This document shows positions 16,731 through 24,492 of a stretch of 28,377 nt of DNA, piece after piece (position 1 is the first letter of the stretch; each line of letters begins with the position of its first letter). A program made the translations under genes and the position numbers. Below the pieces are notes generated by a model, which saw only the letters and a list, made by a program, of their open reading frames with translations, was not told the DNA's origin and ran no database searches. This stretch comes from Flavobacteriales bacterium (GTDB lineage: Bacteria; Bacteroidota; Bacteroidia; Flavobacteriales; Flavobacteriaceae), in NCBI GenBank assembly GCA_002747735.1, contig PDQE01000034.1, forward strand, positions 1 to 28,377. Direction: 5' to 3'.

Positions 16731-18656
16731 GTGGAAAAAAAATTCACTGCTTACTTTTCCATATTATTGATGGGTTTATTGTTTATTTTCAGGTTGCTGT
16801 ATGTACAGGTTATTGATGATAAATACAAACCCTCTCCGCTTAATAACAGTGCCATAGCAATAAAATACGACTATCCGGAAAGGGGTTTTATTTACGATAG
16901 GAATAGTGTACTGGTGGTGGCCAATCAGCCTTCTTATGATGTTATGATAATTCCTCGAGATGTAAAACCTCTGGATACCCTTGAGTTTTGCAAACTGTTA
17001 AAAATAGACAAAGCCACTTTTATAGAGAGTTACAAGAAAGCCAGAAACTATTCCCCCAGAATTCCATCCGTTTTCGTGCCACAAATTTCAAAAAGAGATT
17101 ATGCTTTTTTACAAGAAAAAATGCACAAATACAAAGGCTTTTATATCCAGAAAAGGACACTTAGGGAATACCCCATAAATTCTGCCGGAAATGTGTTTGG
17201 TTATATAGGCGAAGTAAGTACTAATGTTTTAAAAGAAAACAGTTACTATCAACAAGGTGAATTAATTGGGATTATTGGCGTAGAAAAACAATACGAAGAA
17301 GTTTTACGTGGCATAAAAGGTGTTAAATTTATGCAACGCAACCGTTTTAATAAGGAAATAGGCCCGTATAAAGACGGTATGTTTGATACCATTGCCGTTA
17401 ATGGAAAGGACATTACTATTACCTTAGATATAAAATTACAAGAATACGGCGAAAAACTCATGTCAAATAAACGAGGAGGTATTGTAGCAATAGAACCGGC
17501 TTCCGGTGAAATACTGGCCTTGATTTCTACGCCCGGATACAACCCTAATTTACTGGTGGGCAGAGAACGATCTAAGAACTACACAAAATTGTACCATGAC
17601 AGTATCAATCAGCCACTTTTTGACAGAGCTTTATTGGCTACTTATCCACCGGGTTCACCATTTAAAATAGTAAATGCCTTAATTGGGCTACAAGAAGAAA
17701 TAATTACCCCTGAAACAAATTTTTATTGTCATGGCGGCTATCGTTATGGCAGAGGTAGCAGAGCCTTTATGAAGTGTCATTGTGGGTCGTATGGCGTTCC
17801 AATTTCACTAAATAGAGGTATTTACAAATCATGCAATGCCTATTTTTCTAATGTTTATCGTAGAATTATTGAAAAATACCCCACTGCCGAAGAGGGAATG
17901 AAAGTATGGAGCGACCATGTAAAGAGCTTTGGACTTGGTGATTTTTTACATAATGATTTGTCCACAGGTGTACGGGGTAGTGTTCCTGATGAGAAACTGT
18001 ATAACCGATACTACCCAAATTTTAAATGGGGAGCTACCACCACCATTTCCAATGCTATCGGGCAAGGCGAAATTTTAACTACGCCTATACAACTGGCCAA
18101 TATGACAGCTGCAGTGGCCAACCGGGGATTTTATTATACGCCGCATATCATCAAAGCTATTGGAGGCAAACCTATTAAAATAGATGAATTTACTGCAAAA
18201 AAGCATACAAGTATAGACCCTAAATATTTTGATCCGGTTGTTGAAGGCATGTACAATGTGGTAAATCATGCCGGAGGAACAGCCCGATGGTCTAAAGTAG
18301 AAGGCTTGGACATTTGTGGCAAAACCGGTACTGCCGAAAACCCACACGGACAAGACCATTCTATTTTTGTGGCATTTGCACCTAAAGATAATCCAAAAAT
18401 AGCCTTGGCTATTTTTGTGGAAAATGGCTATTGGGGCTCCAGATGGGCAGGCCCTATAGCTACATTAATGATAGAAAAATACCTCACTGGAGAAATCTCT
18501 AGGCCTTGGGATGAAAAACGAATGATTGAAGGCAGTTTGCAAGATGAATACACAAAACAATTGTTGAGGATAGAAGAAGAGAAAAAACAATTAGAAGAGG
18601 AGAAAAAACGTTTAGAAGAAGAAAAACAAACCAAATTTGCGGAAACGGACAAGTAA
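16731..18656 (+). CDS. mrdA: Penicillin-binding protein 2 (elongation-specific transpeptidase)
   Basis: 641 residues from a GTG start 2 bases after mreD; no better start lies nearby. A bitopic inner-membrane protein that cross-links peptidoglycan during elongation in partnership with RodA. A membrane helix is at about 5-25, and the class B dimerisation region begins at YPERGFIYDRNSVLVVANQPSYD. The transpeptidase motifs are SPFK (S309 nucleophile, K312), SCN (367-369) and KTG (531-533, in CGKTGTAENP). The tail after about residue 590 is a highly charged repetitive helix (EEEKKQLEEEKKRLEEEK), a likely coiled coil beyond the catalytic domain. The last 20 bases overlap the start of rodA. Confidence 0.96.
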   Translation: MEKKFTAYFSILLMGLLFIFRLLYVQVIDDKYKPSPLNNSAIAIKYDYPERGFIYDRNSVLVVANQPSYDVMIIPRDVKPLDTLEFCKLLKIDKATFIESYKKARNYSPRIPSVFVPQISKRDYAFLQEKMHKYKGFYIQKRTLREYPINSAGNVFGYIGEVSTNVLKENSYYQQGELIGIIGVEKQYEEVLRGIKGVKFMQRNRFNKEIGPYKDGMFDTIAVNGKDITITLDIKLQEYGEKLMSNKRGGIVAIEPASGEILALISTPGYNPNLLVGRERSKNYTKLYHDSINQPLFDRALLATYPPGSPFKIVNALIGLQEEIITPETNFYCHGGYRYGRGSRAFMKCHCGSYGVPISLNRGIYKSCNAYFSNVYRRIIEKYPTAEEGMKVWSDHVKSFGLGDFLHNDLSTGVRGSVPDEKLYNRYYPNFKWGATTTISNAIGQGEILTTPIQLANMTAAVANRGFYYTPHIIKAIGGKPIKIDEFTAKKHTSIDPKYFDPVVEGMYNVVNHAGGTARWSKVEGLDICGKTGTAENPHGQDHSIFVAFAPKDNPKIALAIFVENGYWGSRWAGPIATLMIEKYLTGEISRPWDEKRMIEGSLQDEYTKQLLRIEEEKKQLEEEKKRLEEEKQTKFAETDK

Positions 18657-19914
18657 CATATTTGCAGGTATAGATTGGATATTGGTAATGTTCTTTATCG
18701 TATTGGTAGCCTTGGGCTGGATGAGCATTTATGCCGCTACGGTTACAGACACCTCTGCAAGTATTTTTGACAGTAAAATGATATATGGCAAACAATTGAG
18801 GAATATTGGATTATCTCTTGTTTTAATCATCATTACCATTGCCATTGATGCAAAATTTTACGAACGTTTCTCAGGTGTTTTTTATATTATATCCATTATT
18901 AGTTTGGCAGGATTATTTGTCTTTGGAAGCACTATTAATGGAGCCAGAGCTTGGTATAATTTTGGGGGTATGAGCCTGCAACCGGCTGAATTTGCAAAAG
19001 TAGCTACCGCATTGGCTTTGTCTAATTTCCTTAACGAACCAGGCCGGGATTTAACCAAATTTAAGACCCAACTCAGTGTTTTTGCTATACTGATAATTCC
19101 AGTATTTCTCATTATGCTGCAACCCGATGCCGGCTCTGCTTTGATTTACTTTACACTTGTATTTGTGCTATATAGAGAGGGGCTACCCGGTATCTATATC
19201 ACTCTGGTTTTTTTGGTGACGATTTTGTTTGTTGCCACTTTATATTTTGGGTTTAATACCGCTTTGATTATTGTCTTTTCTTTACTTACTCTGCTGTTTG
19301 TTTATTTACTCAATTTCAAGAATTTTACACTCAAACGTGAATGGCCAAAGATAATTCTCATTTATCTGGCTTCAGGTTTATTTATGTTTAGTGTGGATTT
19401 TGTGTTTAACAATATTTTTGACCAAAGGCATAGAGACCGTTTTAATATTGTTTTAGGAAAAGAAGTTGATCCAAGGGGAATTGGCTATAATACCAATCAA
19501 TCCATGATTACCATAGGTTCCGGAGGGCTTACCGGAAAAGGATTTTTAGAGGGTGACCGTACACAAGGCAACTTTGTGCCAGAGCAACATACTGATTATA
19601 TTTTTAGTACTGTGGGTGAAGAATGGGGATTTATTGGCAGTGCTGCAGTAATTTTAATTTTCGTTGCCTTTATCTTGAGAATAATACGAGTTGCCGAAAG
19701 GCAAAAATCAGTTTTTAGCCGGTCATTTGGCTATGCTGTAGCTACCATTTTCTTCTTTCATTTTTTTATCAATGTAGGGATGGTTATCGGATTGGTACCT
19801 ACAATTGGGATTCCCCTGCCATTTTTTAGCTATGGAGGTTCTTCGCTTTGGGGTTTTACCCTACTCTTGTTTATCTTTATCAGATTAGATGCCGACAGGA
19901 CGTATGAATGGTAG
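18637..19914 (+). CDS. rodA: Rod shape-determining protein RodA (SEDS peptidoglycan glycosyltransferase)
   Basis: 425 residues. A SEDS-family polymerase of about ten membrane helices that links lipid II into glycan strands, working with PBP2. Family signatures are NGARAWYNFGGMSLQPAEFAKVA, LQPDAGSALIYF (with the essential aspartate), GIGYNTNQSMITIGSGGLTGKGFLEGDRTQGNFVPEQHTDYIF (in overview) and PLPFFSYGGSSLWGF. The TTG at 18637 is chosen because it gives the expected short N-terminus (MRKRTSNIFAGIDWI) before the first helix, whereas the next ATG falls inside that helix. It overlaps the PBP2 gene by 20 bases, so coupling is likely. It is the last gene of the cluster. Confidence 0.95.
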   Translation: MRKRTSNIFAGIDWILVMFFIVLVALGWMSIYAATVTDTSASIFDSKMIYGKQLRNIGLSLVLIIITIAIDAKFYERFSGVFYIISIISLAGLFVFGSTINGARAWYNFGGMSLQPAEFAKVATALALSNFLNEPGRDLTKFKTQLSVFAILIIPVFLIMLQPDAGSALIYFTLVFVLYREGLPGIYITLVFLVTILFVATLYFGFNTALIIVFSLLTLLFVYLLNFKNFTLKREWPKIILIYLASGLFMFSVDFVFNNIFDQRHRDRFNIVLGKEVDPRGIGYNTNQSMITIGSGGLTGKGFLEGDRTQGNFVPEQHTDYIFSTVGEEWGFIGSAAVILIFVAFILRIIRVAERQKSVFSRSFGYAVATIFFFHFFINVGMVIGLVPTIGIPLPFFSYGGSSLWGFTLLLFIFIRLDADRTYEW

Positions 19915-19963
19915 TATCCCCCTATCCTTATGTTATACTAAACTAGATTATCCATACCCTTAT

Positions 19964-19989
19964 CTTTGTCTATGGACAAGGTATTTTTT
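19964..19989 (+). terminator. Probable terminator of the mre/rodA cluster
   Basis: CTTTGTC (19964-19970) pairs with GACAAGG (19975-19981), one G-T pair included, around a tatg loop, followed by tattttttc. It lies 50 bases after the rodA stop. Confidence 0.55.
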
Positions 19990-20034
19990 CTTATAACGTA
20001 CAACTGTATTTAACCCATTAATTAGAAGTAATAC

Positions 20035-20313
20035 CTAATCTTCCTTATTAAACATGTTCATAAATGAAAACCCGTTTTTGCTTTTATAATAATATTGTTT
20101 GTTTTTCAATTTTTGATAGTCGGCTTTGTCTATCTCCATAAAATCGTCCCAATTTTTGGATTCATTTACAAACTGTTTTACATCATTATACGCACCTACT
20201 TTGTATTTTACTTTTATGGCATCCATTAATAGGTCTATAGATATTTTATACAAATGTATAGCCTCCCTGCCGAACAAAACATAGGTAGGTTCTTCTTTGT
20301 TTTCCTTTTTCAT
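20035..20313 (-). CDS. Small protein of unknown function
   Basis: 92 residues from the ATG at 20313 (MKKENKEEPTYVLFGREAIHLYK); an in-frame TTG 36 bases further upstream is less likely. I do not recognise a family. It is soluble-looking, lysine- and tyrosine-rich, with no signal peptide or membrane helix. An early amphipathic helical stretch is suggested (REAIHLYKISIDLLMDAIKVKYK), then FVNESKNWDDFMEIDKADYQKLKNKQYYYKS. Codon use and length argue for a real gene rather than a shadow: nothing overlaps it on the other strand. It is convergent with rodA and upstream of the rpsT terminator region. Function cannot be inferred from context. Confidence 0.7.
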   Translation of the reverse strand: MKKENKEEPTYVLFGREAIHLYKISIDLLMDAIKVKYKVGAYNDVKQFVNESKNWDDFMEIDKADYQKLKNKQYYYKSKNGFSFMNMFNKED

Positions 20314-20423
20314 CCTATTTACTTTTATTATTAAACAATCGTTAAGCAAAAATTCCTATGGTTATTTAAAATTTTGTTGTAAACAGATGGCTGTAGCTGA
20401 TAAAAAAATGAACAAGCTTACTC

Positions 20424-20443
20424 AAAACACTATTGGTATAAAG
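20424..20443 (-). repeat. TTATACCA-containing motif resembling the one at 12291-12310
   Basis: Read on the minus strand this 20-base stretch agrees at 15 of 20 positions with 12291-12310 (+), centred on a shared TTATACCA followed by TG and a T-run. It could mark the end of a dispersed intergenic repeat or be chance in AT-rich DNA. Confidence 0.25.
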
Positions 20444-20474
20444 CAATTTTTATTTTGGAATTAAACCCAATAAA

Positions 20475-20502
20475 TAAAAAAACCTTCCGAATAATCGGAA
20501 GG
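20475..20502 (-). terminator. Intrinsic terminator after rpsT
   Basis: On the minus strand, CCTTCCGA (20502-20495) and TCGGAAGG (20490-20483) form a perfect 8-bp stem with a 4-base loop, followed by seven T. It lies about 30 bases after the rpsT stop. Confidence 0.85.
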
Positions 20503-20531
20503 CTTTTAAAGTTGTATAAAGCAACTGTGTT

Positions 20532-20783
20532 TTACAAAGCTGCTACGCGTTTAGTTAATTGAGACTTTAAATTTGCTCCTTTGTTTTTGTGGATAATATT
20601 CTTTTTAACCAATTTATCTATCATAGAAACAACTTTTCTCAATTGCACTTCAGCTACTTTTTTATCTTCAGTAGCTTTTAGGTTTTTGATAGCAGTTCTG
20701 GTAACTTTATGCTGAAACCTATTACGTAAGCGTTTGGTTTCATCGCTTCTTATTTTTTTTATTGCCGATTTATGATTTGCCAT
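20532..20783 (-). CDS. rpsT: 30S ribosomal protein S20
   Basis: 83 residues. A small, very basic, all-helical protein that binds 16S rRNA early in 30S assembly. The N-terminus MANHKSAIKKIRSDETKRLRNRFQ and the end HKNKGANLKSQLTKRVAAL are typical of S20. It begins 62 bases after the 3' end of tRNA-Glu on the same strand, with no separate promoter box seen in that gap, so the two may share the transcript started at the tRNA promoter. A strong terminator follows. Confidence 0.97.
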   Translation of the reverse strand: MANHKSAIKKIRSDETKRLRNRFQHKVTRTAIKNLKATEDKKVAEVQLRKVVSMIDKLVKKNIIHKNKGANLKSQLTKRVAAL

Positions 20784-20845
20784 TTTTATAAGTTATGAAT
20801 TATGAGTTTTTAGCACTCACATTGCTATACTTGTAACTAAATTAG

Positions 20846-20917
20846 TAGCCCGTAGGGGAATCGAACCCCTGTTACCAGGATGAAAACCTGGCGTCCTAAC
20901 CCCTAGACGAACGGGCC
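20846..20917 (-). tRNA. tRNA-Glu (anticodon UUC)
   Basis: On the minus strand the gene starts GGCCCGTTCGTCTAGGGG, with the TTCGTCTAG D-arm entry typical of tRNA-Glu. The anticodon stem is CCAGG/CCTGG around the loop TTTTCAT, giving anticodon TTC. The T-arm is AGGGGTTCGATTCCCCT. The acceptor stem GGCCCGT pairs with ACGGGCT (one G-U at the end), with A as discriminator. CCA is not encoded. 72 bases. Confidence 0.95.
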
Positions 20918-20951
20918 AATATTCCATTGCTTTTTTCTGATAAAGCGAGTG

Positions 20952-20981
20952 CAAAAATAACACATTTTTTTTACTCTGCAA
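20952..20981 (-). promoter_or_regulatory. Promoter of tRNA-Glu (and probably rpsT)
   Basis: On the minus strand, TTG (20981-20979), a 19-base spacer and TATTTTTG (20959-20952) match the full Bacteroidota -33/-7 promoter pattern. The -7 box lies 34 bases upstream of the mature tRNA 5' end. Confidence 0.7.
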
Positions 20982-21014
20982 ATGTTTTTAAAAAAATTAG
21001 CTGCGGGGGTAGCT

Positions 21015-21177
21015 TCAGCAAGCAAATGCAATTTTTGTTATCACAAATTTAGCGAAAAGATTAATAACCTGAATTCGGTTAATCTTGTTTTCACAGAACG
21101 CATAGAATACCTCATCTTTTTGCCATAAATTTCCCGAAATCTCCTCGTAATATCTCGATATTACTCGAAAATTTCAT
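21015..21177 (-). other. Cryptic intergenic element downstream of proS with a palindrome and two short overlapping open frames
   Basis: The gap between tRNA-Glu and proS is about 270 bases. It contains a perfect palindrome, GTAATATC (21147-21154) with GATATTAC (21157-21164). On the minus strand there is a 21-codon ATG frame (21177-21112, beginning MKFSSNIEIL) and, in another frame, 52 uninterrupted codons between stops (21173-21018) with a protein-like composition but no ATG. Neither is convincing as a gene. It may be a remnant or a copy of a dispersed repeat. It could also serve as the 3' end of the proS transcript. Confidence 0.35.
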
Positions 21178-21188
21178 AAAATTTCTAA

Positions 21189-22664
21189 TCAAAAATAAAG
21201 AAAGCTGTGGTCAACCCTATGTGGTGATGGTTTACCTGTTAACATACAATTTCCGGGTTCTTTTTTAACATTTAGTGGAATACACCTTATAGTAGCTTTG
21301 GTTAATTCTTTTATTTTCTCTTCCGTTTCTGCGGTACCATCGTAGTGTGCAGAAACAAATCCGCCTTTTTCATTCAGCACTTTTTTAAAGTCATCAAAAT
21401 TATCTACAGCGGTAATGTGAGTATCTCTAAATTCCTTAGCTTTTTGCAGCAAATTATCCTGAATTTCTTGTAACAGATTTTCAATCTTGTTTACTAACTT
21501 GTCAAGTGCTACAGTTTCTTTAGTCAGTAAATCCCGTCTTGCCAATTCCACAGTATTGTTTTTTAAATCTCTAGGGCCAATGGCTATCCTCAGCGGCACA
21601 CCTTTAAGTTCGTATTCCGCAAATTTCCATCCCGGTTTGTGAGTATCTCTATCGTCATATTTTACAGAAATGCCGTGGTTTTTTAAGGTTTTGATTATTG
21701 GTTCAACTTTTTTAGAAATTTCCTGCAATTGTGCTTCTCCTTTATATATGGGCACAATTACCACCTGAATAGGAGCCAATTTGGGTGGTAACACCAAGCC
21801 GTTATCATCTGAATGAGTCATAATTAAGGCCCCCATCAACCGGGTAGAAACACCCCAAGAGGTAGCCCAGACGTATTCTAGTTTACCTTCTTTGCTAGTA
21901 AATTGAACATCAAAAGCCTTGGCAAAATTCTGGCCTAAAAAATGTGAAGTTCCCGCTTGTAAAGCTTTGCCATCTTGCATAAGAGCCTCAATAGTATAAG
22001 TTTCTAATGCACCGGCAAATCGTTCGTTTTCGGTTTTAGTTCCCATAATTACCGGCATAGCCATAAAATCTTTAGCAAAAGTAGCATAGACCCGATGCAT
22101 TTGTTCGGCTTCGGCAATAGCTTCTTCTTTAGTAGCATGAGCGGTGTGGCCCTCTTGCCATAAAAATTCTGCCGTGCGTAAAAATAAACGGGTTCGCATT
22201 TCCCATCGCACCACATTGGCCCATTGGTTTACCAATATAGGTAAATCCCGATAAGATTGTATCCATTTTCGATATGTGTCCCAAATAATAGTCTCGGAAG
22301 TAGGCCTTACGATAAGTTCTTCTTCCAGTTTAGCATCATCATCCACAATTATTTCGCCATTTTTATCATTTTTTAGCCGATAATGCGTAACTACGGCACA
22401 TTCTTTGGCAAAACCTTCTACATGGCTGGCCTCTTTGTTAAAATAGGATTTAGGAATAAATAACGGGAAATACGCATTCTCATGCCCTGTTTCTTTAAAC
22501 ATGGCATCTAATGCAGCTTGCATTTTTTCCCAAATGGCAAAACCATAGGGTTTTATTACCATAGAACCCCTTACACCACTATTTTCGGCTAAATCAGCTT
22601 TTATGACTAATTCATTGTACCATTTAGAATAATCTTCACTTCGTTTCGTTAACTTTTTACTCAT
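21189..22664 (-). CDS. proS: Prolyl-tRNA synthetase, archaeal/eukaryote-like type
   Basis: 491 residues from the ATG at 22664 ([20 protein letters not shown]); an upstream in-frame TTG would add 14 unlikely residues. A cytoplasmic class II enzyme that charges tRNA-Pro. It starts with the [20 protein letters not shown] motif of the short, archaeal/eukaryote-like ProS group rather than the longer E. coli type with an inserted editing domain. Motif 2 is visible as [20 protein letters not shown], with [12 protein letters not shown] following; the anticodon-binding domain begins about VVIVPIYKG; the C-terminal extension ends [10 protein letters not shown]. It is divergent from the lipoprotein gene, with a complete promoter between. 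Confidence 0.96.
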   Translation of the reverse strand: MSKKLTKRSEDYSKWYNELVIKADLAENSGVRGSMVIKPYGFAIWEKMQAALDAMFKETGHENAYFPLFIPKSYFNKEASHVEGFAKECAVVTHYRLKNDKNGEIIVDDDAKLEEELIVRPTSETIIWDTYRKWIQSYRDLPILVNQWANVVRWEMRTRLFLRTAEFLWQEGHTAHATKEEAIAEAEQMHRVYATFAKDFMAMPVIMGTKTENERFAGALETYTIEALMQDGKALQAGTSHFLGQNFAKAFDVQFTSKEGKLEYVWATSWGVSTRLMGALIMTHSDDNGLVLPPKLAPIQVVIVPIYKGEAQLQEISKKVEPIIKTLKNHGISVKYDDRDTHKPGWKFAEYELKGVPLRIAIGPRDLKNNTVELARRDLLTKETVALDKLVNKIENLLQEIQDNLLQKAKEFRDTHITAVDNFDDFKKVLNEKGGFVSAHYDGTAETEEKIKELTKATIRCIPLNVKKEPGNCMLTGKPSPHRVDHSFLYF

Positions 22665-22719
22665 ATATTGGGTTTTGGCATAAATATTGTAATAATAACA
22701 ATACAAAATTTTATTGGTG

Positions 22720-22751
22720 CAAAACTAATTATATTTTGTAATTTAATGCAA
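22720..22751 (-). promoter_or_regulatory. Promoter of proS
   Basis: On the minus strand, TTG (22751-22749), a 21-base spacer and TAGTTTTG (22727-22720) match the Bacteroidota -33/-7 pattern, 55 bases before the proS ATG at 22664. Confidence 0.65.
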
Positions 22752-22766
22752 TTAATTTTACACAAG

Positions 22767-24221
22767 ATGAAATACACGAAACACATACCTAAAAAAATGG
22801 CCTATATAGCAGTGACTTTAATCACCTTTATAGGCTTAACTTCTTGTGCTACTTACCAAAATACGGCTTATGAAGATGACGGTATTTACGCAAAAGAACA
22901 ACCGGCTCCTACAGTTGTTGAAGCAGAACCTGCCCCTAAAAGCACTAAATATCAGGAGTATTTTAAGCGGGGAGCAGAATATTATGACCAAATTAGCCAG
23001 GAGGATGTTACTACCGAGATTGATTCTATAGTTTATGATGATGATTTGGAATTATACACTAAGGAATATTATCCTGAAGAAAATTATATAGACAGTAATA
23101 CGCCTTGGGAATATACCAATGATGTTACCATTAATGTTTATGGCAACAGTTGGGGTTATCGGCCATTTTTTGGCATAGGTTTTTACCCAAGTTGGTATTA
23201 CGGCTACAGCTCTCCATATTACTATAATCCCTGGTATACCGGTTGGTATGATGGATATTTCAATCCTTATTATTACGGATATGGCTATTATTCACCATGG
23301 TATTACAGGCCTTATTACAGGCATTACTACCCATATTACAGGCCTTATTATGGTGGTTATTATAACAATTATCGTTATGATTACGGCAGAAGATATACTA
23401 ACAACACCCGCTTGGGCAATCGTTCAGCATACAGCAGAAGGTCATCCGCTACCAATGCCGCTACCAGAAGAATTAACGGTGTAAGAACCAGAAGAAATAT
23501 TGCTTCCCACACCATAAACAACTCTAATGTGTTAAGCAGGCGTTCATCCACTGTAAGGAGAAGTACCGGATTGAATAATCGGAATTCATCTGTACGAAGA
23601 AGTAATATCAGGTCTGTCAGAAGAGGTGATAACAACAGATCCATTAGAAGGGGTGATAACACTATAAGAAGAAGCACACCCATAAGGAGAAATTCTACCA
23701 TAAACCAAAGTGGCACCATTAACAGGAGTTCTAACCGGGGAGTAAGAAGAAGTGGTTCTTTCTCTGGAAGAAGAAATAATACGCCAAGAGAAAATGCGTA
23801 TATTCAAAAGAATACTTCTAGAAACAATGAAGTTAGAAGAAGGAGTACCAGTACCAATGTTAGAAGAACGCAAGTAAGAAATACCCGGCCTGTAAGTGCA
23901 GTGCGAAACAGTAATAAAGCTAAACGTTCCAATACTAACAGTGGTGTGCAAAGAAATGTCCGCTCCGTTAGGCGAACCACTAAAAGTGCTTCCGGAAGGA
24001 GCTATAGCAACAGCCCTAACAGAACCTACAACCGAAGAGTTGCTCCCAGAGTAAACAGAAGTAGTTCTGTGCGATCCAACTCACCTGCCAGGTCGTCTAT
24101 CAGGAGATCATCTTCTAGTTCTTACAATAGGTCTAGCAGCCCGGTTCGATCTTCATCAATGGGAAGGTCAAGCGGTGGCAGCCGATCTTCAGGTAGAAGT
24201 TCAGGGGCAAGAAGGCACTAA
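22767..24221 (+). CDS. Lipoprotein with Tyr/Trp-rich segment and long Arg/Ser-rich low-complexity tail
   Basis: 484 residues from the ATG at 22767 (MKYTKHIPKKMAYIAV). A lipoprotein signal ends in the lipobox GLTSC (C27), predicting a lipid-anchored envelope protein. Three zones follow: an acidic region to about residue 120 (EDDGIY, DSIVYDDDLELY); a segment at about 122-210 extremely rich in Tyr, Trp and Gly (SWYYGYSSPYYY, YYRPYYRHYYPYYRPYYGG); and from about 211 to the end a strongly basic Arg/Ser/Asn-rich tail with recurring RRSS, VRRS and RRGDN units. Proteins of this type are sometimes given misleading database names because of the serine-rich tail. Function is unknown; the tail could bind nucleic acid or acidic polysaccharide at the surface. 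It is followed by an OmpP1/FadL-like gene, an association I recall from other Flavobacteriia. Confidence 0.85.
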   Translation: MKYTKHIPKKMAYIAVTLITFIGLTSCATYQNTAYEDDGIYAKEQPAPTVVEAEPAPKSTKYQEYFKRGAEYYDQISQEDVTTEIDSIVYDDDLELYTKEYYPEENYIDSNTPWEYTNDVTINVYGNSWGYRPFFGIGFYPSWYYGYSSPYYYNPWYTGWYDGYFNPYYYGYGYYSPWYYRPYYRHYYPYYRPYYGGYYNNYRYDYGRRYTNNTRLGNRSAYSRRSSATNAATRRINGVRTRRNIASHTINNSNVLSRRSSTVRRSTGLNNRNSSVRRSNIRSVRRGDNNRSIRRGDNTIRRSTPIRRNSTINQSGTINRSSNRGVRRSGSFSGRRNNTPRENAYIQKNTSRNNEVRRRSTSTNVRRTQVRNTRPVSAVRNSNKAKRSNTNSGVQRNVRSVRRTTKSASGRSYSNSPNRTYNRRVAPRVNRSSSVRSNSPARSSIRRSSSSSYNRSSSPVRSSSMGRSSGGSRSSGRSSGARRH

Positions 24222-24492
24222 TGTATTTTCAAAAAATTTAACGGAATAAGATGAGCATAAACAAATTTCATCATTTCACCAACTGATAATGATTAAGTTG
24301 TTATGCAAAACAAAAGGTTCACAAACACAACAATTTAAATCTAAATAATGGTAAATAATGCCTAAAATTGAAAGTTCATGAGCACATATTTAGCAAACAA
24401 CAATTTTATGAATAATGTGCAGAAATTTTTAGCTTATTCATTCTCAGTTTTATAATTTATTTATCATCAATTAATTGCTAAAATATAAAAGT

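Noticed and set aside
23381..23951. Long antisense frames inside the Arg/Ser-rich lipoprotein
   Set aside because: They arise from the repetitive composition of the tail (AGA/AGT codons read backwards) and carry no independent signal.
22767..24221. Eukaryote-like RS splicing factor or yolk protein homologue
   Set aside because: The Ser/Arg-rich tail would give such hits by composition only; the lipobox and context show a bacterial envelope protein.
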